5,256 bases of DNA. Source: Candidatus Krumholzibacteriota bacterium (GTDB taxonomy: Bacteria; Krumholzibacteriota; Krumholzibacteriia; Krumholzibacteriales; Krumholzibacteriaceae). Shown one piece after another: positions 1-5,256 of the stretch; position 1 is the stretch's first letter, and each line of letters starts with the position of its first letter. The stretch covers positions 1-5,256 of the forward strand of contig DAOVNN010000217.1 of NCBI GenBank assembly GCA_030630165.1, read 5' to 3'. A model generated the notes under the pieces. The model saw nothing but the letters and a program-made list of their open reading frames with translations. It did no database searches and had not been told where the DNA came from. Position numbers and translations under genes: made by a program.

Positions 1-2216
1 ATCTGGCGGGACTACCCGTAGTGGCGGCCGAGAGAGATGACATTCATCCACTCGTCGTGGCCGGCGGGCCGTGCGTCTCGAATCCTCTCCCCGTGATCGG
101 CGCATTCGACGCCTTCTTCCTCGGAGACGGCGAGGAGTCGCTCGTCGAGGCGGTAAAGGCCCTCAAGGAGACAGGCAGAGGCAGGCGGGAGAGACTCGAG
201 ACACTCGCCGCGATCGACGGCGTCTATGTAGACGGCATCAGCGATAAGGTCTCAGCGCGGACCTATCTTCTCGGCCCCGAGAACCTGCCCCTGGCCCCGA
301 TAGTTCCATCCGGCCAGGTCGTGCACGACAGGCTGGCCGTTGAGGTTATGAGGGGCTGCACACGTGGCTGCAGGTTCTGCCATGCAGGTATGACATACAG
401 GCCGAGAAGAGAGCGTACGGTGGGCGATATCGTTCGCGCCGCGACAGAGGGACTCGATAAAACGGGCTGGGAGGAAGTCTCGCTGCTTTCGCTGTCGACA
501 TCCGACTATTCGAGACTCGAGGAGCTGCTCAAGCGGCTTGCTCCCGAGCTTACGAAGCGACATGTCTCCCTCGCCCTTCCAAGTCTACGCCCGGAGACCA
601 TTACAGACAGGATAATCGAAGCTACAGCGGCAGTGCGCAAGTCGGGGTTTACGATCGCTCCCGAGGCGGGTACCGAACGGCTTCGTGCGGCTATCAACAA
701 GGACATGAGCGACGTGGATATCCTGGACGGGTGCTCGAGGATCCTCGAAGCGGGCTGGCAGAACCTCAAGCTCTACTTCATGATCGGCCTGCCGACCGAG
801 ACGCAGGAGGATCTCGACGGGATCGTATCGCTGATCGAAAAGATCATGGGCATGCGCGCGGCGAAGGGACGGTTCAGGCTCGGCGTATCGATCTCGCCGT
901 TCGTTCCGAAGGCCCACACTCCCTTTCAGTGGGAGAGGCAGTGCTCCATGGAGGAGATCGCCGCGAAGGAGAAATATCTTTCCAGCCGCATAAGGCACAG
1001 GAAGGTCGATCTGGGGCTGCGCGAGCCGAGAGTCAGCGCACTCGAGGGTGTTCTGGCAAGAGGCGGCCGCGACGTATGGCCCATCGTCCTCGATGCCTGG
1101 AGGTCGGGGTGCCGTTTCGACAGCTGGCGCGACAGGCTGAGGTTCGATCTATGGGAAAAGGCTATCGAGAAAAAGGGTACGAGTATCGACCAGCTCCTCT
1201 CCGGGTTCGATCCCAACGAGCCGCTGCCCTGGGAGGCATTCACGGTCAAGGTCTCGAAGAGCTTCCTGCTGCGCGAGAGGGAAAGAGCGATCAGAGCCGA
1301 AGTGACGGCGGACTGCCGGAACGGAATCTGCGGTGGATGCGGCGCCTGCACTGATGAGGCCGAGAGAAGGGCCGGGTTCGCTCCGGCCGACGACGGCAAA
1401 GTCTCAAGGATGGAGAACAGGTACGAGCATGTGATCGATAGCGAGCACGAACAGATAAGATACCGATTTGTCTACCGGAAGACGGGCAGGGCGAGATTCC
1501 TCTCGCACAGGGAGATCACCAATATCATCACCAGGGCCCTGCGTAGGAGCGGGCTGCCGTTGAGATTCAGCAAAGGGTTCCATCCTCACGCGAAGATGTC
1601 GCTCGGCCCCGCGTTGGCGGTCGGCACGGCCAGTGAGATGGAGTTCTTCGATGTCGAGTTCACCAGGGACGGCGATATCGCCTTCCGCGCCTTCGACGGC
1701 CTCATGCCGCCGGGGCTGGAGGTGACAGCGAGCGCGGGCCCGTTCACCAGGGCCGGAGGGAAGCTCCCCGAAGAGGTAACTTTCGAGTATGAGATCGACC
1801 CTGGACCGCTTGACTGCATTTCAGCAAAAAAAGCTACCCCGGAAGAAAATTTGTCCACAGAAGAGGATGTGTGGTATCGTCTCGACAAGGAACCCGGGGG
1901 TGATTCCTTCGCGGATGCGGCCGGAAGGCTCGAGGACAGATGGTCCTCGCTGTTCTCGTCGGCAGCTGAAGTCACCGATCGCAGGGGAAGGATCAGGTCG
2001 ACCCGCGGATGTTCCGTCAGCAGGAGTGGAGCCGAAGGAAAGCTCATCCTGCGTATCGAGCACGGTCCGGAAAGCGCTCCGGTACCGGCCGATCTGCTGC
2101 GGGCCGTTATGCCGGAAGCGGTTTCCCGGCTCGTGGTTATAACAAGGACAGGTATTTATTACAGGCAGGGTGATGCCCTGCTCGAACCACTGGATTTAAT
2201 TACAGGAAATATTTGA
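1..2216 (+). CDS. Radical SAM protein fused to DUF2344 (TIGR03960 + TIGR03936 type), 5' end outside window
   Basis: This is a probable [4Fe-4S]/S-adenosylmethionine radical enzyme of unknown substrate, presumably cytosolic. The frame is open from base 3. The residues before the GTG at 21 (LAGLPVVAAERDD) already look like family sequence, so that GTG is internal and the true start lies upstream; roughly 100-120 residues seem to be missing. The visible order is: end of a B12-binding-like Rossmann region (VVAGGPC, then GDGEE); the radical SAM core with CX3CX2C cysteines coded at 357, 369 and 378 (GCTRGCRFCHAG), then APEAGTERLR and YFMIGLPTE; a second cluster CX4CX2CX2C coded at 1314, 1329, 1338 and 1347; and from about 1461 the DUF2344 domain (RKTGRARFLSH, RFSKGFHPHAKMSLGPAL). 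In other genomes the two parts are either adjacent genes or one fusion, as here. A low-conservation, A-rich linker lies around 1803-1900. The stop is one base before rng, so the two genes are probably co-transcribed and translationally coupled. Family identification is confident; the biochemical role is not known. Confidence 0.93.
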   Translation, partial: LAGLPVVAAERDDIHPLVVAGGPCVSNPLPVIGAFDAFFLGDGEESLVEAVKALKETGRGRRERLETLAAIDGVYVDGISDKVSARTYLLGPENLPLAPIVPSGQVVHDRLAVEVMRGCTRGCRFCHAGMTYRPRRERTVGDIVRAATEGLDKTGWEEVSLLSLSTSDYSRLEELLKRLAPELTKRHVSLALPSLRPETITDRIIEATAAVRKSGFTIAPEAGTERLRAAINKDMSDVDILDGCSRILEAGWQNLKLYFMIGLPTETQEDLDGIVSLIEKIMGMRAAKGRFRLGVSISPFVPKAHTPFQWERQCSMEEIAAKEKYLSSRIRHRKVDLGLREPRVSALEGVLARGGRDVWPIVLDAWRSGCRFDSWRDRLRFDLWEKAIEKKGTSIDQLLSGFDPNEPLPWEAFTVKVSKSFLLRERERAIRAEVTADCRNGICGGCGACTDEAERRAGFAPADDGKVSRMENRYEHVIDSEHEQIRYRFVYRKTGRARFLSHREITNIITRALRRSGLPLRFSKGFHPHAKMSLGPALAVGTASEMEFFDVEFTRDGDIAFRAFDGLMPPGLEVTASAGPFTRAGGKLPEEVTFEYEIDPGPLDCISAKKATPEENLSTEEDVWYRLDKEPGGDSFADAAGRLEDRWSSLFSSAAEVTDRRGRIRSTRGCSVSRSGAEGKLILRIEHGPESAPVPADLLRAVMPEAVSRLVVITRTGIYYRQGDALLEPLDLITGNI

Positions 2217-2217
2217 A

Positions 2218-3759
2218 ATGGCAAGAATCAAAAAAGAGATAGTGATCAACTACACGACAAGGGAGGTCCGGATCGCGATCCTCGAAGACGGGGAACTCGT
2301 CGAGTGTCTCATCGAACGGGAGGAGAGCAGACGGACCGTCGGTGGAATATACATGGGGAGGATCAACGCGGTGATCCCCGGTATACAGGCCGCTTTTGTC
2401 GACATCGGGCAGGAGAAGGCAGCCTTTCTCCACGTCAGCGACGTGGCCACCGGCTCCCTCGATCCCGACCTTATCGACATCGACGAGGACTTTGACTTCC
2501 AGAACGGCAGAAGGAGGCGCGAGTACCCGCCGATCGAGAATCTTCTCAAGAAGGGGCAGGACCTGATCGTGCAGATCCGCAAGGAAGCGATAGGCACGAA
2601 GGGGCCGAGGATATCTTCCCAGCTCTCCCTTCCAGGAAGGTACGCAGTGCTGATGCCCAACCTCGATCATATAGGGATCAGCAAGCGGATCGAGTCGCGC
2701 AAAGAACGCCACAGGCTCAGGGACATCGTCAGGAAGAACAGGCCCAAGGGGTGCGCCGTCATCGTCCGCACGGCCGGCAGGGGAGTAGAGGATGGGCAGC
2801 TCCGCGACGATATACGTTCCCTGGAGAAGCGCTGGAAGGAAATAAAAAAGAAGATCGACGGGGCGGCACCGCCGTGCCTGATTCACGAGGATGTCGATAT
2901 CACCGTATTTGCCATCCGGGATCTCTTCTCGAAGGACATCAACAGGATAGTCATCGACAACGGCGGCGAGCACGAGAGACTGTCCAAGTACCTCAAGTCG
3001 TTCGCTCCGGAACTCGCGTCGAAGGTCCAGCTCTACAAGGAAAAGGCGCCGATCTTCGACTATTACGAGATCGAGTCGGAGATCGAGAAGACCCTCGAGA
3101 GCAAGATCTGGCTGCGCAAGGGCGGATACATCGTCATCGAGCATACCGAGGCGCTCGTCTCGATCGATGTCAATACCGGCAGGTTCACCGGCCGCAAGAA
3201 CCAGGAGGAGACGATACTCGAGACGAACCTCATCGCGGCCCGCGAGATCGGCCGGCAGCTGCGGCTGAGGGATATCGGCGGGATCATCGTCGTTGATTTC
3301 ATCGATATGGAGCGTGAGGAGAACCGCCGGAAGGTATACAACGAGTTCCGCAACGCGATACGCAAGGACCGGTCGAGGGCAAGGGTGTCGCAGATCAGCG
3401 ACCTCGGCCTGATCGAGCTGAGCAGGAAGCGCGTACGGCCGAGCCTCCTGCACTACTACAGCGATGAATGCCCCTACTGCGCGGGGAGCGGCAAGATCCT
3501 TTCGATCGAATCGATGGCGATGAAGATCGAGCACTGGATCAGGCGCATCGGTTCTGTAAAGAGGCTGACCGGCCTGCAGTTCCGCGTCAATCCGATGCTG
3601 GGGATATTTCTGCGCGACGACCGCGAGGAGAATCTCAGGGAGCTCTCCGAGCTGTACAAGCTCGAGATCGTACTGATAGACGATCCGAGGATGCACCGCG
3701 AGGATTATGAGATATACTCGCTCGACGGGAAGCGGGATCTCAAGGCAGAGTTCGTTTAG
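2218..3759 (+). CDS. rng: Ribonuclease G (RNase E/G family endoribonuclease)
   Basis: This is a Mg-dependent, single-strand-specific endoribonuclease that would process rRNA ends and start mRNA decay in the cytoplasm. At 513 residues it matches RNase G or the RNase E catalytic half, and it lacks an RNase E degradosome tail. An S1 domain covers about residues 38-145 (GGIYMGRINAVIPGIQAAFV). R184 and T185 in VRTAG match the 5'-monophosphate sensor R169/T170 of E. coli RNase E. The DNase I-like catalytic part has D317 (SIDVNTG) and D360 (VVDFIDM), the metal ligands equivalent to D303 and D346, with the same 43-residue spacing. C418 and C421 (CPYC) form the zinc link, at the same 58-residue distance from the second Asp. 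An acidic then basic stretch at about 80-105 is inserted in the S1 region. The ATG is preceded by AGGA (2204-2207), ten bases away, and lies one base past the upstream stop. I call RNase G rather than E from its length. Confidence 0.96.
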   Translation: MARIKKEIVINYTTREVRIAILEDGELVECLIEREESRRTVGGIYMGRINAVIPGIQAAFVDIGQEKAAFLHVSDVATGSLDPDLIDIDEDFDFQNGRRRREYPPIENLLKKGQDLIVQIRKEAIGTKGPRISSQLSLPGRYAVLMPNLDHIGISKRIESRKERHRLRDIVRKNRPKGCAVIVRTAGRGVEDGQLRDDIRSLEKRWKEIKKKIDGAAPPCLIHEDVDITVFAIRDLFSKDINRIVIDNGGEHERLSKYLKSFAPELASKVQLYKEKAPIFDYYEIESEIEKTLESKIWLRKGGYIVIEHTEALVSIDVNTGRFTGRKNQEETILETNLIAAREIGRQLRLRDIGGIIVVDFIDMEREENRRKVYNEFRNAIRKDRSRARVSQISDLGLIELSRKRVRPSLLHYYSDECPYCAGSGKILSIESMAMKIEHWIRRIGSVKRLTGLQFRVNPMLGIFLRDDREENLRELSELYKLEIVLIDDPRMHREDYEIYSLDGKRDLKAEFV

Positions 3760-3769
3760 AGCATATAGC

Positions 3770-3837
3770 AATCACGGCATTACCCCTCCGAATCCGGAGT
3801 GAAAGACACACGGATTCTTCGGGGTAATGCCGGGATT
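3770..3837 (+). terminator. Long imperfect hairpin after rng, likely transcript end
   Basis: The arms pair as follows: 3770-3773 with 3834-3837 (4 bp), an A·G mismatch (3774/3833), CGGCATTACCCC 3775-3786 with 3821-3832 (12 bp, perfect), a 3x3 internal loop (3787-3789 / 3818-3820), then GAATCCG 3790-3796 with 3811-3817 (7 bp). The loop is the 14 bases 3797-3810. It begins 10 bases after the rng stop and closes the radical SAM-rng unit. What follows (acatttatag) is not a proper T-run, so it may end transcription weakly, or act as a 3' barrier protecting the mRNA from exonucleases. The structure is seen directly; the role is inferred. Confidence 0.65.
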
Positions 3838-3911
3838 ACATTTATAGACCACACACCCCCATCAAGAGCCCGTTTCCCATCGAGCTCCACACCACCGGAA
3901 GCACAAACCCA

Positions 3912-3944
3912 TTGCAATTATGTGTGACTATTATAAGGTGACAC
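3912..3944 (+). promoter_or_regulatory. Weak promoter-like / operator-like site upstream of 4061 gene
   Basis: TTGCAA (3912-3917) and TATAAG (3932-3937) resemble -35 and -10 boxes, but the 14-base spacer is shorter than the usual 16-18. The -10-like box lies inside the loop of an inverted repeat, GTGTGAC (3922-3928) with GTGACAC (3938-3944), which pairs at six of seven positions. A repressor or activator site overlapping a promoter would look like this, but so could chance. It lies 117 bases before the start codon. Confidence 0.25.
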
Positions 3945-4045
3945 GCAAGGTGGTCTGAATTACCTGTCGTGCCGGCTGATATATCCGGGCCCTGCAGATC
4001 GAGGGGTGCGAGATCCATGCAGCGATTCCCTGATTTTTTATCATG

Positions 4046-4053
4046 AAAGGAGG
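4046..4053 (+). promoter_or_regulatory. Strong ribosome binding site fixing the start at 4061
   Basis: AAAGGAGG is a near-perfect Shine-Dalgarno sequence. It ends seven bases before the ATG at 4061, ideal spacing. It overlaps codons 2-4 of the longer frame that begins at ATG 4043, and that ATG has no comparable site upstream (its upstream bases are tgattttttatc). The 4061 start also gives a clean signal peptide beginning MRRSN. Confidence 0.85.
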
Positions 4054-4060
4054 CTTATCC

Positions 4061-4891
4061 ATGAGGAGAAGCAATGCGCCGAGGTTTGTCGTGTTCTTGC
4101 TTGTTACCATCTTCATCCTTGTTTCAGGTCACGATCTAAACGCCCAGGGGAAGAAGGAAAAAGGTGAGAAAGGGGCCGGAAAGGGGAAAAAGACCGAGGA
4201 GAAAGTCAAGGGAGAGAAAGGAGCGAAAGAGAAGAGAGGAGATTCTCTGACCGCGGATAGCAAAAAAGGTCACTACAGGCCGAAGAGGTTGAAGGAAGAA
4301 GAAAAGATGGATTGGGAAGGGGGCACTCCTCCTGGATGGTCGAAAGGAGGAAAAAGCGGCTGGAGCGGTACTGGTACACCTCCCGGCAAGATGAAGAAGG
4401 GCGAGGGGCACGGCGAAGCGATCAACAGGAAATATCCACGCGGATCGCAAGAATGGGACGCAAAGAAGAAGGAAGAGTGGGATAAGGACCTCGAAGAAAC
4501 AAAGGAACGAGTCCGAAAGAGAGTTCGTCAGCGGGAAGGAACCACCGAGGAAGACGAGGAAAGCGCCGTCAGATCGGTTGAAGGAGCCACGAGAGAGGGC
4601 GTTCCCGCCGAGCGTGCCGAAGCAACCGTTGAAAAAGCAATCGAACGCGGCATGACGGGCGAGGAGATCGAAAAAGTGACTCGGGCGATGTCTTACGGCG
4701 CCGACAAGAACGTCGATTACGAGAAGCTCGATTCTTTTGTAGGTAAAAAGATCGATTCAGGAGAGAGCGGCGACGAAGTTGCCGTTTCGATTTACAAGGA
4801 GGTTGACAGCGGAAGCCTGGAAAAGGCCGAGGAAGAGAAGGTCGAGGAAAAGAAGAAGCCATGGTATAAAAGGATCTTCAAAAGGAACTGA
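4061..4891 (+). CDS. Exported Lys/Glu-rich repeat protein, function unknown
   Basis: I do not recognise a named family for this 276-residue protein. Residues 1-28 look like a Sec signal peptide: basic MRR, hydrophobic FVVFLLVTIFILV, and an LNA|QG cleavage site. No Cys occurs anywhere, so it is not a lipoprotein. The mature part begins with a low-complexity basic stretch (29-60, 12 Lys in 32 residues) in which KGEKGA occurs twice (34-39, 50-55). Next is a Gly/Pro/Trp segment (about 86-114) with two TPPG units (GGTPPGWSKG and GTGTPPGKMKKG). A highly charged helix (about 130-168) follows. Residues 169-255 form about five short helical repeats of roughly 17 residues (REGVPAERA, ERGMTGEEIEK, later DSGES and DSGSLEK). 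The tail is basic and aromatic (KKPWYKRIFKRN). I infer a periplasmic or envelope-associated protein with a flexible basic N-terminus and a helical C-terminal domain. Codons are more A-rich than in the neighbours, largely from Lys/Glu content. It has its own RBS and probably its own promoter. Coding status is confident; function is open. Confidence 0.82.
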   Translation: MRRSNAPRFVVFLLVTIFILVSGHDLNAQGKKEKGEKGAGKGKKTEEKVKGEKGAKEKRGDSLTADSKKGHYRPKRLKEEEKMDWEGGTPPGWSKGGKSGWSGTGTPPGKMKKGEGHGEAINRKYPRGSQEWDAKKKEEWDKDLEETKERVRKRVRQREGTTEEDEESAVRSVEGATREGVPAERAEATVEKAIERGMTGEEIEKVTRAMSYGADKNVDYEKLDSFVGKKIDSGESGDEVAVSIYKEVDSGSLEKAEEEKVEEKKKPWYKRIFKRN

Positions 4892-5006
4892 CCATCAATA
4901 AGCCATGGGCTGAAATTGTAATAAATCGTTGTATTTGTCAGTAATCTTTATAAACTGGCCGCATAGCTGGCTGAAAATCACTGCAGTTCAGCGGAAAGGA
5001 GAGGCT
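4892..5006. other. Short AT-rich gap before aqpZ
   Basis: These 115 bases are clearly richer in A and T than the genes around them. They contain AGCC-ATG-GGCT (4901-4911), a hairpin of only four pairs that is too weak to call a terminator. A promoter-like stretch follows, and then the aqpZ ribosome binding site at about 4996-5004. No gene is seen in it. Confidence 0.55.
4929..4954 (+). promoter_or_regulatory. Possible aqpZ promoter
   Basis: TTGTAT (4929-4934) and TATAAA (4949-4954) resemble sigma-70 boxes in an AT-rich gap 50-80 bases ahead of the aqpZ start. The 14-base spacer is short and other box pairings are no better, so the position is tentative. A separate promoter is plausible because aqpZ is unrelated in function to the gene before it. 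Confidence 0.28.
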
Positions 5007-5256
5007 ATGCCTCTATCCAGGCGTCTGGGAGCGGAGTTTATCGGGACCTTCTGGCTCGTCTTCGGAGGATGCGGAAGCTCAGTGCTTGCGGCCGCCTTCC
5101 CCGGACTCGGTATCGGCTTCGTCGGGGTCTCCCTGGCCTTCGGACTGACAGTTCTTACGATGGCATACGCGATCGGCCACGTTTCGGGGTGCCATCTCAA
5201 TCCAGCCGTATCGTTCGGCCTCTGGGCCGGCAAGCGGTTTGCGGGGACGGACCTTC
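5007..5256 (+). CDS. aqpZ: Aquaporin Z, N-terminal part (cut by window end)
   Basis: This is an inner-membrane water channel of the MIP family that carries water across the cytoplasmic membrane during osmotic change. The 83 visible residues (of about 230 in the family) align by eye with E. coli AqpZ almost without gaps: GTFWLVFGGCGS in helix 1, then GIGFVGVSLAFGLTVLTMAYAIGH in shorter matching blocks through helix 2, then SGCHLNPAVSFGLWAG. N65-P66-A67 is the first of the two NPA pore motifs. F45 corresponds to F43 of the E. coli selectivity filter. The other filter residues and the second NPA lie outside the window. SGCHLNPAV instead of E. coli SGGHFNPAV is a known variant among bacterial AqpZ proteins. 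AAGGAGAGG (4996-5004) supports the ATG at 5007. The frame is open to the edge, so this is truncation by the window and not a broken gene. Confidence 0.95.
   Translation, partial: MPLSRRLGAEFIGTFWLVFGGCGSSVLAAAFPGLGIGFVGVSLAFGLTVLTMAYAIGHVSGCHLNPAVSFGLWAGKRFAGTDL

Larger units (their letters stand above)
3838..4060. other. Intergenic region between rng hairpin and exported protein gene
   Basis: This is 223 bases without a convincing gene on either strand (301 bases counting from the rng stop). The first third (about 3848-3910) is rich in C and A and poor in G on the + strand, unlike the flanking purine-rich coding strands. The middle carries a small inverted repeat with a TATAAG box. The last part has TGATATATC (3977-3985), a weak extended -10 look-alike, and a T6 run (4034-4039) after a poor stem. 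The promoter of the next gene probably lies here, but I cannot place it firmly. The short minus-strand frame across it has no ribosome binding site or family-like sequence. Confidence 0.6.

Noticed and set aside
21..23. GTG at 21 as the start of the radical SAM protein
   Set aside because: The frame continues upstream to base 3 with family-like residues (LAGLPVV), and about a hundred N-terminal residues of the family are otherwise missing. The gene is cut by the window.
1825..1832. A7 run in the radical SAM gene as a frameshift site
   Set aside because: The normal frame continues with a plausible C-terminus up to the coupled stop. A -1 shift reaches a stop after about 24 codons, and I see no stimulating structure. 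It lies in a weakly conserved linker.
1789..2142. Overlapping plus-strand frame within the radical SAM gene
   Set aside because: It is a shadow frame with Arg/Pro/Ser-rich nonsense composition, no ribosome binding site and no recognisable motif.
2200..3771. A 523-codon open frame on the minus strand covering all of rng
   Set aside because: It is codon-aligned with rng, so it stays open simply because rng uses no TTA, CTA or TCA codons. Its translation has no family-like motifs and rng itself is certain.
3923..3944. CRP/FNR-type site
   Set aside because: One half, TGTGA, is present, but the partner half reads GTGACAC and not TCACA, so the consensus is not met.
3846..3956. AGACCAC (3846-3852) and GTGGTCT (3950-3956) as element ends
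   Set aside because: They are seven-base perfect inverted repeats, but there is no transposase, no target duplication and nothing between them. This is likely chance.
3993..4040. Terminator with T6 run before the 4061 gene
   Set aside because: The stem before the T-run is only about six broken pairs with a large loop, and no gene ends there.
4136..4862. Minus-strand frames opposite the exported protein
   Set aside because: Their Phe/Leu/Ser/Arg-rich translations are what the complement of Lys/Glu codons gives. The plus-strand gene has an RBS, a signal peptide and ordered repeats.

Overview
The window holds bacterial chromosomal DNA with four protein genes, all on the + strand, two of them cut by the window edges. 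G+C looks high in the first two genes and in the last. It looks lower, with a purine-rich coding strand, in the third (impression by eye, not counted). Nothing seen assigns a lineage. RNase G and aquaporin Z fit a Gram-negative-type bacterium, and frequent AGG arginine and ATA isoleucine codons in a GC-rich genome suggest an uncultured or little-studied phylum, but that is only inference.

Positions 1-3759 form a tight two-gene unit. A radical SAM enzyme fused to its DUF2344 / 'radical SAM-linked' partner domain lacks its N-terminus, which lies upstream of the window. One base after its stop comes rng, encoding an RNase G/E-family endoribonuclease with all catalytic and zinc-link residues in place. 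This pairing recurs in many bacteria, and the job of the radical SAM protein is still unknown. The unit ends at a long, nearly perfect hairpin (3770-3837) without a good T-run.

Positions 3838-4060 are non-coding, with only weak promoter-like and inverted-repeat signals. At 4061-4891 lies a gene I cannot name. It encodes an exported, cysteine-free, Lys/Glu/Gly-rich protein with a 'TPPG' repeat, a charged helical middle and about five short helical repeats. A strong ribosome binding site shows that it starts at 4061, not at the longer in-frame ATG at 4043.

After a 115-base gap, an aquaporin Z gene begins at 5007 and runs off the right edge. It has the first NPA water-pore motif.

I see no CRISPR array, RNA gene, insertion sequence, phage gene or defence system. 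The items most worth a second look are the fused radical SAM/DUF2344 protein coupled to RNase G, and the exported repeat protein. The rest is ordinary.
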